Source: Chryseobacterium gleum (GTDB taxonomy: Bacteria; Bacteroidota; Bacteroidia; Flavobacteriales_D; Crocinitomicaceae). From it: 64,000 bases of DNA. Where the stretch lies: NCBI GenBank assembly GCA_945882095.1, contig CAMCWF010000003.1, positions 124,001 to 188,000 on the forward strand. Direction: 5' to 3'. A program made the position numbers and the translations under genes. Shown here one piece after another: positions 27,297 through 37,513 of this stretch; the first letter of the stretch is position 1, and each line of letters begins with the position of its first letter. Below the pieces are notes generated by a model, which was given only the letters and a program-made list of their open reading frames with translations, searched no databases and was not told the origin of the DNA.

Positions 27297-27982
27297 GTTT
27301 GTACGCGTGGGTGTTATTGCTTTCCTTCCTTGGCCCCTTTTTCTTAAGTTTTGATAAGAAAGTAGCGTTCTATCACAAATGGAAACACTTGCTACTGCCT
27401 CTTTTCTTTGTCTCCGTTCCGTTTATTTTTTGGGATCATTTTTTTACAGAATTGGGACTGTGGGGATTTACTCAACGGTATATTGGCGGGTGGTTTTTAG
27501 GAAGCCTGCCCATTGAGGAATGTTTATTTTTCGTGGTTGTTCCTTACAACTGCGTGTTCATTTACGAGGTTTTGGGAAAATATTTTACAATCGAAATGAA
27601 AACAAGATTCAACGCTTGTTTTTTTGTGGTTTTTATCCTCGCGGGACTTGCTTTAGTTTTAGGGAATTTGGGCGCATGGTATACCATGACAGCTGTTCCT
27701 TTCGCCCTGTCAATAGCTTTGGTGTTGTGGTTATTGAACCCAAAATGGTTGACACATTTTATCTTTACGTATCTTGTTTGTTTAATACCCTTTCTTATTG
27801 TAAACGGCGTTTTAACGGGTGCGGTCACTCAAGGGCCTATTGTTTGGTATCATCCAACAGGTTTTTCGGGCATACGCATGGTTACCATACCTGTAGAAGA
27901 TCTGTTCTATAATTTCGACTTGTTATTGGGAACTGTTGTTTTTTATAACCTTTCTAAAAACCTATTTCTTAGCCAAAAGTAA
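27293..27982 (+). CDS. Lycopene beta-cyclase, CrtYcd-type (two-domain membrane cyclase)
   Basis: Duplicated motifs SLPIEECLFF and IPVEDLFYNF; polytopic; overlaps crtZ by 4 bp. Confidence 0.88.
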   Translation: MSLYAWVLLLSFLGPFFLSFDKKVAFYHKWKHLLLPLFFVSVPFIFWDHFFTELGLWGFTQRYIGGWFLGSLPIEECLFFVVVPYNCVFIYEVLGKYFTIEMKTRFNACFFVVFILAGLALVLGNLGAWYTMTAVPFALSIALVLWLLNPKWLTHFIFTYLVCLIPFLIVNGVLTGAVTQGPIVWYHPTGFSGIRMVTIPVEDLFYNFDLLLGTVVFYNLSKNLFLSQK

Positions 27983-28471
27983 AGTTGTAGAGTACCCGTC
28001 AACCAAAGGAAGGGTAGCCGTTTCTCCACCCCAAGATTTTGCTTCCGACGAACCAACGATGTAGGTTTTGGACGTTGCATCCGTATCAAGCGCGTTGTAG
28101 TCGCCACCTTTAACAATGACGTCTGGTTGAAGCGCTAAGATTACGTCTAAAGGCGTTGAGGAGGAAAAAACCACCACTAAGTCAACGAAGCCAAGTGAAG
28201 CCAAGACCAAGGCCCGTGCAGACGTGGGATTGATTGGACGGTTTTCGCCTTTATTCAAGCTTCGCACAGATGCGTCGTCGTTAACGGCCACAATTAATTT
28301 GCTCCCCAAGTCTGCTGCCTGTGCAAGGTATTGAACATGACCTAAATGTAGAAGATCAAAACAGCCATTGGTAAAGACGGTTTTCTGGTTTTTTAATCTG
28401 TACAATTCACGTAATTGCGATGCGGTTTCAATGGTAACCACTTTGTTTTGGACGTATTCCCACCTTTTCAT
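27962..28471 (-). CDS. rfaE2: D-glycero-beta-D-manno-heptose 1-phosphate adenylyltransferase-like
   Basis: [39 protein letters not shown]. Confidence 0.9.
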   Translation of the reverse strand: MKRWEYVQNKVVTIETASQLRELYRLKNQKTVFTNGCFDLLHLGHVQYLAQAADLGSKLIVAVNDDASVRSLNKGENRPINPTSARALVLASLGFVDLVVVFSSSTPLDVILALQPDVIVKGGDYNALDTDATSKTYIVGSSEAKSWGGETATLPLVDGYSTTLLLAKK

Positions 28472-28821
28472 AAGCTTAGTAAATTGGTTTTTTCGTTTGG
28501 AAAGACGAGTTGGGGCTGAAAGGTTTTGGCTTCCTCAAAATCCATGGTCGCATAACTGATAACGATGATGACATCGCCAACGGCTACTTTTCGAGCGGCA
28601 GGACCGTTGAGACAAATGGTTCCAGAGTCCTTTTTTCCTTTTATAACATAGGTTTCTAAGCGTTCTCCATTGTTAATGTTAACCACTTGAACCCTTTCGC
28701 CTTCAAGAATGTTGCCTGCCTCCATTAACCGTTCATCAATTGTGATGCTTCCGATATAATTTAATTCTGCTTGGGTTACCGTAACCCGATGAATTTTAGA
28801 TTTTAAAACTTGAATTTGCAT
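28468..28821 (-). CDS. panD: Aspartate 1-decarboxylase
   Basis: [23 protein letters not shown] with Gly-Ser self-cleavage site. Confidence 0.96.
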   Translation of the reverse strand: MQIQVLKSKIHRVTVTQAELNYIGSITIDERLMEAGNILEGERVQVVNINNGERLETYVIKGKKDSGTICLNGPAARKVAVGDVIIVISYATMDFEEAKTFQPQLVFPNEKTNLLSL

Positions 28822-28868
28822 GGTTTTTACGTAAAAATGCTGTTCAAAATTAATGCAATTCAGCGTCT

Positions 28869-29711
28869 CTACAAGGCCATGTTGTCAATTAAACGAACTT
28901 TACCAAGATATGCAGCGATGCAACAATGCGCATTTTCTTGATATTCCGTCAAGGGTATAAGGGTGGTTGGGTCCACCACCACTAAATAATCTAATTGTAA
29001 AAGCGAGTCGGAAAAAAGTTCTTTAGCCGATGCAAGTATGTGAGAAAGGGGAATGCTTTTAATGTTGTGTCGCACAAAACAAAGGGTTTTGTACAAAAGA
29101 GTTGCTTCTTCTTGCTGCGATAGAGATAAGAGCTGGTTCCTGCTGCTCATTGCCAATCCAGAGGCATCCCTGAGGGTTGGGACAGGCACAATTTCCACGG
29201 GTAAATTCAATTTACGCACCATGTTTTGCACCACTGCTACCTGTTGAAAATCCTTTAACCCAAAATAGGCTTTGGTTGGATGAACAAGGTTGAAAAGTGC
29301 GTAAACCACATCCATCACTCCCTGAAAATGCCCCGGACGCGACGCGCCCTCCAATCGCTGGTCAAGCCCCATAAGGTCAACCTTTGGAGAGGCAAAATTG
29401 ACGTTAAATAAATCTTCGGAAGTGGGAAGAAAAAGCACAAGTCCACCGAGGGTTTCAAGTTTTTCTCGGTCAACCTCAATCTGTCGCGGGTAGTTTGCGA
29501 AATCGTCGCTTTCGTTGAATTGGCGTGGGTTTACATAAATACTCACCACACAGAGCGAATTCTCATCCTTGCAACGCTTCACCAAGGACAAATGCCCGTC
29601 GTGTAAGGCACCCATGGTTGGGACAAAACCGATCGTTCCGCCTTTTGCTTTTTCAAGTTCCAGTAGGGATTTAAGGTCTTCTGCGACTGAGTATATTTGT
29701 ACGTTAGACAT
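28869..29711 (-). CDS. panC: Pantoate--beta-alanine ligase
   Basis: [38 protein letters not shown]. Confidence 0.96.
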   Translation of the reverse strand: MSNVQIYSVAEDLKSLLELEKAKGGTIGFVPTMGALHDGHLSLVKRCKDENSLCVVSIYVNPRQFNESDDFANYPRQIEVDREKLETLGGLVLFLPTSEDLFNVNFASPKVDLMGLDQRLEGASRPGHFQGVMDVVYALFNLVHPTKAYFGLKDFQQVAVVQNMVRKLNLPVEIVPVPTLRDASGLAMSSRNQLLSLSQQEEATLLYKTLCFVRHNIKSIPLSHILASAKELFSDSLLQLDYLVVVDPTTLIPLTEYQENAHCCIAAYLGKVRLIDNMAL

Positions 29712-29807
29712 CGAACGAAAAATAGTAAGGTCACAAAGCTATGCCTTTTTAGGAAAGTTCACTTGTTTTTTTTAACTTTGCTCCCCCTCAAAAAGCGCGC
29801 AAGCTAA

Positions 29808-30629
29808 ATGGAAAAGAAACGAGTTTTATTTATCTCTCAGGAGATTTCCCCTTTTTTACCGAAAACAGAAATTTCTTCCTTTACCAGAAGGATTGCTCAA
29901 GCCACTCAAGAAGAGGGCAAGGAAATCAGGGTTTTTATGCCAAGATATGGTGTAATCAACGAAAGAAGACACCAGTTGCATGAAGTCATTCGATTGTCTG
30001 GTCTAAACCTTTCCATAGATGACCAAGACCACCCATTGATCATTAAAGTCGCGTCGGTTTCCGCCGCAAAAATGCAGGTTTATTTTATTGACAACGACGA
30101 TTTTTACAAGCGAAAAAACCTATTGACCGATGAGGAAGACAAGGAATTTGTTGACAACGATGAGCGTTCAATTTTCTTTGCTAGAGGGATTTTAGAAACG
30201 GTTAAAAAGCTCGGTTGGCAACCAGATGTCATTCATTGCAACGGATGGTTTACGGGGTTGATGGCTTTGTATATCAAACACATTTACAAGAAAGACCCAC
30301 ATTTTAAAGAAACCAAAGTCGTGTATAATCTATACAACGAAAGGTTTAACGATAATTGGGACCCACGTTTTTTTGAAAAGCTTAAATTTGATGGTTTTCC
30401 AAAAGCTATGGTCGAAAAAGCAAAAGACACAGATTTTCTTTCGATTACTAAGCTAATCGTTGAGCATTGTGATGGACTAACCATCGCAGAGCCTAACCTA
30501 AGCAAAGATTTGATGGGGATTTTTGACGAAGCCACCTGTCATAAAATGGATTATGTGGATGAAGAGAATCAACCTAAATCTTTTTCTGCCTTTTTTGACA
30601 AGGTCATAGACGAGCCAGTGTTAGCCTAA
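29808..30629 (+). CDS. Glycogen/starch synthase N-terminal (GT5) domain-only protein
   Basis: RVLFISQEISPFLPKTEISSFTRRIAQATQEEGKEIRVFMPRYG; IHCNGWFTGLMALYIK; 273 aa, no C-terminal GT domain. Confidence 0.8.
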   Translation: MEKKRVLFISQEISPFLPKTEISSFTRRIAQATQEEGKEIRVFMPRYGVINERRHQLHEVIRLSGLNLSIDDQDHPLIIKVASVSAAKMQVYFIDNDDFYKRKNLLTDEEDKEFVDNDERSIFFARGILETVKKLGWQPDVIHCNGWFTGLMALYIKHIYKKDPHFKETKVVYNLYNERFNDNWDPRFFEKLKFDGFPKAMVEKAKDTDFLSITKLIVEHCDGLTIAEPNLSKDLMGIFDEATCHKMDYVDEENQPKSFSAFFDKVIDEPVLA

Positions 30630-30643
30630 TAAAAACCGAAAGA

Positions 30644-31921
30644 ATGCGTAAAGGCTTTTTTATTTTAATTGCTGTATTAAGCTTTCTTAGTTGTAAAAAA
30701 AAGGACCAATCACTGGGCAAAGACATCCTAGATCCCAATGCCTATCTTAATGGAATAACAACGGACACATTTTTGCTTTCAACGACCATAATTCTTGAAG
30801 ACTCCACCGAAACCGACAATGCAGCCAATGTGGTGCTAGGAAGTTACAACGACCCAAAATTTGGATTGTTTAATGCTTCGTTTTATTCTCAACTGCGATT
30901 GGCAGGCATTAACCCGAATTTTGGAACTGTTTCAAACATCGTGGTGGATTCTTTCGTATTGGCTTTGGAATACACAGGATATTACGGTGACCTCAGCGCA
31001 CAAACTTTTGAGGTATATGAAATGACAGAATCCATTCATCCAGATTCAACCTACTATAATTTTACGGTGAAAAATCACAGTTCAACCAACTTGGTACCTG
31101 CAGGGAAAGGAACGCTGGTCCCAGACCCTCTGAACAAAACCATTGTTGGGGGAGACAGCCTTCAGGCGCAATTGAGAATTCATTTGGATACCCTTTTGGC
31201 CAAACAGTTCATAGCCGAGGCGACCAGTGGAAGCACAACCTTTTCAAGCGATGACAATTTTAAATCGTATTTCAAAGGATTGCTCGTCAAAACCAACAAC
31301 ATTAGCCAGGCGGCCGGACAAGGCGGCGTTTTTTATTTTAACCTAAATGACCCGAGCTCCAAGTTAACCATTTATTATTCCCAAGCAGGAAGTCAAAAAA
31401 CCTATGACTTGCTCTTAAATTCAACCTGTGCAGATTTTTCGCATGTGGATATAAATCACAGCGGAACGGCAGTTGACCAGGTCATCAACAACCCTTCTCA
31501 AGGTTTACAATCGTTTTACGCACAGGCATTTGGACTCCGAGCTAAAATCGTAATCCCCGGCTTGTCCAATTTAACCAAAAACCAGTTGATTCATCGGGCC
31601 GAGATTCATTTGCCGATTCAATATAACGTTGGTTACAAGTACAAACCCGGCGCTAACGTTACCTTTGCAACCAAAAAAACAGCCTTCGCAAACAATTACA
31701 TCAACACAGGTGTATTTGGCACTTACAGTGAATATACAAAAGAATTTTCCGCAGACCTAAAGCAGTACGTGCAGGCCGTGATTAACAAAGACATCGAAAA
31801 CACAGGGCTTATCGTTTCTCCAAGATTTTTTATCAATTCAGCAGAAAGAATTATCTTCAATGGTCCAAACACCATTAACAAAGCAAAACCAAGAATTGTA
31901 ATTACCTATACAACCTTCTAA
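30644..31921 (+). CDS. DUF4270 family lipoprotein
   Basis: Lipobox FLSCKKK; FLLSTTIILEDSTETDNAANVVLGSYNDPKFGLFNASFYSQL. Confidence 0.85.
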   Translation: MRKGFFILIAVLSFLSCKKKDQSLGKDILDPNAYLNGITTDTFLLSTTIILEDSTETDNAANVVLGSYNDPKFGLFNASFYSQLRLAGINPNFGTVSNIVVDSFVLALEYTGYYGDLSAQTFEVYEMTESIHPDSTYYNFTVKNHSSTNLVPAGKGTLVPDPLNKTIVGGDSLQAQLRIHLDTLLAKQFIAEATSGSTTFSSDDNFKSYFKGLLVKTNNISQAAGQGGVFYFNLNDPSSKLTIYYSQAGSQKTYDLLLNSTCADFSHVDINHSGTAVDQVINNPSQGLQSFYAQAFGLRAKIVIPGLSNLTKNQLIHRAEIHLPIQYNVGYKYKPGANVTFATKKTAFANNYINTGVFGTYSEYTKEFSADLKQYVQAVINKDIENTGLIVSPRFFINSAERIIFNGPNTINKAKPRIVITYTTF

Positions 31922-31923
31922 AA

Positions 31924-33768
31924 ATGTGTGGAATTGTCGCCTATATTGGACATCAAGATGCGTATCCGATTATTATCAAAGGATTAAAGCGATTAGAGTA
32001 CAGGGGATACGACAGTGCAGGCATTGCATTGTTGCATAACGACACACTAAACATCTACAAACGCCAAGGGAAAGTTTCCAATCTTGAAGAATTTGTTATC
32101 GAAAAAGATGTTCTAGGTTCCATTGGAATGGGTCATACCCGCTGGGCCACGCATGGCGCTCCTAATGACATCAATGCGCATCCACATTACTCTGCCGATG
32201 GAAAAATTGCAATCATTCACAATGGAATCATTGAAAATTACGACGCCATTAAAAAAGAACTCATAAAGAAAGGCTATCAATTTAGGAGCGAAACAGATAC
32301 AGAAGTGTTGGTTCACTTGGTGGATGATATTTGCAAAAAGGAAAAAGTTTGGTTTGGTGAAGCATTGCGTATTGCCTTGAACCATGTCGTAGGAGCCTAT
32401 GCCATTGTGGCCATCTCCAGTGACTTTCCAAATCGTTTGGTTGCAGCCAGAAAAAGCAGCCCGTTGGTCGTAGGAATTGGCGCAGAAGGAGAATTCTTTT
32501 TGGCATCTGACGCAACCCCAATTGTGGAATACACTAAAAATGTAGTATACCTCGAAGATGAAGAAATTGCCATCATGGACAGGGTAGATGGGCTTAAGCT
32601 TTTTAACATTGGAGACCAACCCAAAACACCCTACATTCAGAAGTTAGAAATGGAATTAGAAGCCCTGGAAAAAGGCGGATATGAACATTTTATGTTGAAA
32701 GAGATACATGAGCAACCTCGATCTATTCATGATTGTTTTAGAGGCAGACTGAATGCGCAAAAAGGATGGGTTGCATTGGGAGGAATTCGTGAATATGAGC
32801 AAAAAATGATCCAGGCAAACCGTTTGGTGATGGTAGCTTGTGGAACTTCTTGGCATGCAGCATTGGTTGGTGAATACCTTATCGAAGACTTGGCAAGGAT
32901 AAATGTAGAAGTTGAATACGCAAGTGAATTTAGGTACCGAAACCCCATTATTCATGAAAACGATGTGGTAATTGCCATTTCACAATCAGGTGAAACAGCC
33001 GATACTTTAGCTGCCCTGGAATTGGCGAAATCCAAAGGGGCTACCATTCTTGGTATTTGCAATGTGGTAGGCTCATCCATCTCTAGAATTACCGATGCAG
33101 GATCTTATACCCATGCAGGCCCAGAGATTGGCGTGGCTTCTACAAAGGCTTTTACGGCACAAGTTACCATTTTAACCATGATTGCGCTCTCCCTGGCAAA
33201 CAAAAAAGGAACCATAAGCAAATCTAGGTTTCATGAACTTCTCGTGGAGTTAGAGGCGATACCTGAGAAGGTAAAAACGCTTCTTTCAAAAAACAAAGAC
33301 ATCGAGCGAATTGCTGAAAAATATAAAAACGCCACGAATGCACTCTATTTAGGTCGAGGATCCTCTTTCCCGGTTGCGCTTGAAGGGGCACTTAAACTAA
33401 AGGAAATTTCTTACATCCATGCCGAAGGGTATCCGGCTGCAGAAATGAAACATGGTCCCATCGCATTGATTGATGAAAACATGCCCGTCTTTGTGATTGC
33501 CACGAAAGGAAATTCATATGAAAAAGTGGTTTCAAACATTCAAGAAGTAAAAGCCAGAAAGGGACAAATCATTGCCATTGTAACCGAAGGAGACGAAACG
33601 GTAAAAGACATTGCAGACCACATCATTGAAATCCCTGAGTCAGATGAAATATTGGTTCCTTTGTTGGCTACGATTCCGTTCCAATTGTTATCCTATTACA
33701 TCGCAGTAATGAGGGGATGTAATGTAGACCAGCCGAGAAATTTGGCAAAATCGGTTACGGTGGAGTAA
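31924..33768 (+). CDS. glmS: Glutamine--fructose-6-phosphate aminotransferase
   Basis: CGIVAYIGHQDAYPIIIKGLKRLEYRGYDSAGIAL; two SIS domains; NVDQPRNLAKSVTVE end. Confidence 0.97.
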   Translation: MCGIVAYIGHQDAYPIIIKGLKRLEYRGYDSAGIALLHNDTLNIYKRQGKVSNLEEFVIEKDVLGSIGMGHTRWATHGAPNDINAHPHYSADGKIAIIHNGIIENYDAIKKELIKKGYQFRSETDTEVLVHLVDDICKKEKVWFGEALRIALNHVVGAYAIVAISSDFPNRLVAARKSSPLVVGIGAEGEFFLASDATPIVEYTKNVVYLEDEEIAIMDRVDGLKLFNIGDQPKTPYIQKLEMELEALEKGGYEHFMLKEIHEQPRSIHDCFRGRLNAQKGWVALGGIREYEQKMIQANRLVMVACGTSWHAALVGEYLIEDLARINVEVEYASEFRYRNPIIHENDVVIAISQSGETADTLAALELAKSKGATILGICNVVGSSISRITDAGSYTHAGPEIGVASTKAFTAQVTILTMIALSLANKKGTISKSRFHELLVELEAIPEKVKTLLSKNKDIERIAEKYKNATNALYLGRGSSFPVALEGALKLKEISYIHAEGYPAAEMKHGPIALIDENMPVFVIATKGNSYEKVVSNIQEVKARKGQIIAIVTEGDETVKDIADHIIEIPESDEILVPLLATIPFQLLSYYIAVMRGCNVDQPRNLAKSVTVE

Positions 33769-33885
33769 GCCCAGTCAATACAGCTTTTCCGGCGTTTCCC
33801 CCAAATTCAAAGACCAAGTAAACACATGTAAAGGAAATTCATGCAAAGGATGGCACTTTGATTCAAACCCGGCCAAGGACAAAGA

Positions 33886-34530
33886 TCAAATCGAATAAAC
33901 GACCACTCCTGTCAATAAGGCCGCAACCGAAAAGCCCAACACCAATTCCCGTAAAGTGTGCTTCTGTAAATACCACCTAGAGCCGATGACGGTTCCTGCA
34001 ATCACGATTCCGATGCAAAGCCAAAACAAGGATGGGTTGGGTTGTTGAATGAAAAAGGAAAAGAGATAACCACAAAGAATTCCAGCACCCCCCGCGTGCA
34101 TTGAGATTTTTAAATACCTTGTTAAAATGGTAAAAACCGTTGTGACCAAGACACCTGAAAGGGCTAGGGTTGAATAAAAAATAGGTAAAATCTGCATCGT
34201 GTCGATTTGCTGAACAAGGTAAAACAACAAGAGGCCATAAATTAACATAATGATGAGTGGTAAATTCCGCTCTTCTCGTTTTTCCATGTCAAGGGTTGTG
34301 ATGATTTTGAATTTATACAAACCCAAATAGGATAGACTTGGCGCGATGAAGCTAAATACCGCAAAAATTGCAAACAACAACCACTTTTGTCGGGGTGGAA
34401 TGTCGTACATGCTGATTCGACTCGAGTGGTAGGTATGTATTGGATAATACATTGTAATCAGCAAACCATACAAAGGCATAAGCAGGGGAAGAAAAACCCA
34501 GGAAAACAGGTGGGACAAATAGCGTATCAT
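33886..34530 (-). CDS. PAP2-superfamily-like membrane protein with degenerate catalytic motif
   Basis: Polytopic; ISMHAGGAG in place of SxPSGH, then GSRWYLQKHTLRELVLG. Confidence 0.65.
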   Translation of the reverse strand: MIRYLSHLFSWVFLPLLMPLYGLLITMYYPIHTYHSSRISMYDIPPRQKWLLFAIFAVFSFIAPSLSYLGLYKFKIITTLDMEKREERNLPLIIMLIYGLLLFYLVQQIDTMQILPIFYSTLALSGVLVTTVFTILTRYLKISMHAGGAGILCGYLFSFFIQQPNPSLFWLCIGIVIAGTVIGSRWYLQKHTLRELVLGFSVAALLTGVVVYSI

Positions 34531-35966
34531 AGTTCTTTTCGAAGCCTTGCAACGGGCAAGTTTAATTGTTCTCGGTATTTAGCAACCGTTCGGCGGGCAA
34601 TGTTGTAGCCTTTTTCGTTCAACAAGGCCATTAATTTTTCGTCAGGCAAAGGATTTGATTTGTCCTCAGCAGAAATTGCGTCCAATAATATCTTTTTTAC
34701 TTCACGGGTAGACACCTCTTCGCCGCTATCAGTGGAAAGGGATTCTGAAAAAAAGAATTTTAAGGGATATACGCCGTGGTTGGTTTGGACAAACTTACTG
34801 TTCGCAACCCGTGAGATCGTGGAAATGTCCATGTTAACCCTTTCCGCAATGTCTTTCAATATCATGGGTTTCATTTTGGTTTCATCCCCTGTTAAGAAAA
34901 AGGCGTGTTGGTAATTCAAAATCGCATTCATGGTGAGTAAAAGCGTTTGTTGCCGCTGCGCTATGGCATCGATAAACCATTTTGCACTTTCCAGTTTGTG
35001 TTTGACAAAAACCAACGCTTGTTTGTCAGACTTGGATGTTTTTGCTCCTTCGGCATAGGACCTCAATAAGGTTTCATATTCCTTACTAATTTTGAGTTCT
35101 GGTGCATTCCTTGCATTTAGGCTTAACTCAATCAACCCATCTGTTTCTGTTAAAATGAAATCAGGTACAATTTGCTGTAGGTTTTTTCCAGTGCTTTTGG
35201 AGGCTCCACCCGGTTTCGGATTGAGTTTTAAAATCTCGTCAATGGCAGCCTTTAATTGGGATGCATCAATGTCCAATTTGCGAGAAATTTTATCGTAATG
35301 TTTTCGCGTAAAGGCATCAAAATGATTTCTCAGAATTTCTAAAGCGATGCGTTTATTGACACTCCCATCCTGTCTTCGCGTACTTTGCAAGACCAAACAT
35401 TCTTGAAGGTTTCTTGCCCCAATACCTGCGGGGTCTAGTTCTTGGATGTTAAACAGAACCGCTTCAATGTCCTGCTCCGTTACATTTAAATTAAAGTGAA
35501 ATGCGAGGTCGTCTACCACCGCCTCTAAGGGGCGACTTAAATACCCAGACTCGTCAAGGTTTCCAACCAAAACCTCGGCGATGATGATTTGAGAGGGAGT
35601 CAAGTTATTTAAAGACAACTGTTCCATAAGTTTGTCTTGAAAACTCTCTTCACCCGCTATTGGAATTACCCTTTCCTCGTCGTCCTTTGATTGATTGTTT
35701 GCATAGGTTTTATAATCTGCAATGTCGTCGTCAAAATAATCTGACAGGTCAAATTCGTCATCAGAATCCTCGTTTTCTTGAGCTTCTGCAGGATCTACTT
35801 CATCCGCCGGATCTTCCATTTCTGCCAGGGCAGGATTTTCCTCAATTTCTTGTTGAATTCTTTGCTCCAGCTCAGAAGTTGGAACTTGCAGCAGTTTCAT
35901 TAATTGTATCTGTTGCGGAGAAAGCCGCTGGTCAAGTTTTTGCGAAAGATTTTGCTTGAGTGCCAT
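34527..35966 (-). CDS. rpoN: RNA polymerase sigma-54 factor
   Basis: LSPQQIQLMKLLQVPTSELEQRI; DEKLMALLNEKGYNIARRTVAKYREQLNLPVARLRKEL (RpoN box ARRTVAKYRE). Confidence 0.96.
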   Translation of the reverse strand: MALKQNLSQKLDQRLSPQQIQLMKLLQVPTSELEQRIQQEIEENPALAEMEDPADEVDPAEAQENEDSDDEFDLSDYFDDDIADYKTYANNQSKDDEERVIPIAGEESFQDKLMEQLSLNNLTPSQIIIAEVLVGNLDESGYLSRPLEAVVDDLAFHFNLNVTEQDIEAVLFNIQELDPAGIGARNLQECLVLQSTRRQDGSVNKRIALEILRNHFDAFTRKHYDKISRKLDIDASQLKAAIDEILKLNPKPGGASKSTGKNLQQIVPDFILTETDGLIELSLNARNAPELKISKEYETLLRSYAEGAKTSKSDKQALVFVKHKLESAKWFIDAIAQRQQTLLLTMNAILNYQHAFFLTGDETKMKPMILKDIAERVNMDISTISRVANSKFVQTNHGVYPLKFFFSESLSTDSGEEVSTREVKKILLDAISAEDKSNPLPDEKLMALLNEKGYNIARRTVAKYREQLNLPVARLRKEL

Positions 35967-35970
35967 GGAA

Positions 35971-37419
35971 TTAAAACGAAGCGTTCAAAGGAGTTCTCGG
36001 AAAAGGGATTACATCTCGAATGTTTGTCATTCCCGTCACAAACATAATCATTCTTTCCAAGCCCAATCCAAATCCTGCATGAGGCACGGTGCCAATTTTT
36101 CGGGTTTGTAAATACCACCACAATTCTGATTCATGAATGCCAAATTCCTTCACTTTCTCAAGTAATTTTTCATAGCGCTCTTCACGTTGAGACCCTCCAA
36201 CAATCTCTCCAATGCCAGGAAACAAAACATCCATGGCAGCAACGGTTTTACCATCTTCATTGGCGCGCATATAAAACGCCTTAATTTCCGAAGGATAGTC
36301 TGTTAAAATGACGGGACATTTGAATTCTTTTTCAACCAAATACCTTTCATGTTCACTCTGCAAATCGATGCCCCACTCAACTGGATATTGAAATTTCTTC
36401 TTCTTGTAATGATTGGATTGCAATAAAACCTCAATCGCTTCAGTATAACTCAATCGCTTAAAAGGATTGTCGACCACAAATTGAATTCGCTCCATTAAGC
36501 CCAACTCTGTTCTTTCCTGCTGGGGTTTTTGGGATTGCTCTTGCATGTCTCTTTCATGCAGGAATGTAAGGTCTTCTTTGCAGTTTTCAAGAACGTAACG
36601 ACAAATGTGCTTAAGAAAATCTTCGGTTAAATCCATATTGTCTTTTAAGTCGTTAAACGCGACTTCGGGCTCAATCATCCAAAATTCAGCAAGGTGACGA
36701 GAGGTGTTTGAGTTTTCCGCCCGAAACGTGGGACCAAAAGTATAGACCTTTCCAAGCGCCAAAGCCGCAAGTTCAGCTTCAAGTTGACCGGATACCGTCA
36801 AGTTAACGCCTTTACCAAAAAAATCTTTTTGAAAGTCAATTTCCCCACTTTCGTCCAGCGGAGGATTCTTCATGTCTAAGGTGGTTACGCGGAACATTTC
36901 TCCGGCCCCTTCTGCGTCAGACCCCGTAATAATGGGCGTGTTTAGGTAGTAAAAACCATTCGCATTGAAATAATTGTGGATGGCGTAGGATACCGCATGA
37001 CGGATTCGAAAGACCGCCCCAAAGGTATTCGTACGAAACCTTAAATGAGCTTGCTCTCTCAAAAAATCAAGGCTATGTCGTTTCGGTTGCATGACGGTTT
37101 TTTGCACATCATCCGCAGGGCCATCGCCTAAAATTTCAAACGATTGGACGTTTAACTCAATCTGTTGGCCGGAACCAATGGAAGCAACCAATTCTCCGAC
37201 GATGCTCAAGGAAGCTGCGGTGGTAATTCTTTTTATTTGAACCTCCTCAAACTGAGAAAAATCCAATACGGCCTGAAGGTTGCCCAAACAAGAGCCGTCA
37301 TTGAGTTGGATAAAACGGTTGCTACGAAACGCGCGCACCCAACCCTGAACCTTAACGGTGTCCCCAATTTTAAAGGTTGATCCGCCTTCTAAAATTTCTT
37401 TTATTCTCAAATTTAACAT
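35971..37419 (-). CDS. asnS: Asparaginyl-tRNA synthetase
   Basis: [55 protein letters not shown]. Confidence 0.96.
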   Translation of the reverse strand: MLNLRIKEILEGGSTFKIGDTVKVQGWVRAFRSNRFIQLNDGSCLGNLQAVLDFSQFEEVQIKRITTAASLSIVGELVASIGSGQQIELNVQSFEILGDGPADDVQKTVMQPKRHSLDFLREQAHLRFRTNTFGAVFRIRHAVSYAIHNYFNANGFYYLNTPIITGSDAEGAGEMFRVTTLDMKNPPLDESGEIDFQKDFFGKGVNLTVSGQLEAELAALALGKVYTFGPTFRAENSNTSRHLAEFWMIEPEVAFNDLKDNMDLTEDFLKHICRYVLENCKEDLTFLHERDMQEQSQKPQQERTELGLMERIQFVVDNPFKRLSYTEAIEVLLQSNHYKKKKFQYPVEWGIDLQSEHERYLVEKEFKCPVILTDYPSEIKAFYMRANEDGKTVAAMDVLFPGIGEIVGGSQREERYEKLLEKVKEFGIHESELWWYLQTRKIGTVPHAGFGLGLERMIMFVTGMTNIRDVIPFPRTPLNASF

Positions 37420-37424
37420 ACCTG

Positions 37425-37454
37425 CAAAAGTAGGCTTTTAGCGCGAAAATCAAA
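37425..37454 (-). promoter_or_regulatory. asnS promoter
   Basis: Minus strand TTTG (37454-37451), 18-nt spacer, TACTTTTG (37432-37425), 5 nt before asnS ATG. Confidence 0.7.
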
Positions 37455-37513
37455 ACGCCTTTATTTTTTCAATGTTAAAGATAAATGCCTATATTGTGTC
37501 CTAAAAATTATAT

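Noticed and set aside
33840-33870. Sigma-54-like TGGCAC motif (tggcactttgattca) near rpoN
   Set aside because: The -12 GC is absent (TTCA instead of TTGC) and it lies between two convergent gene ends
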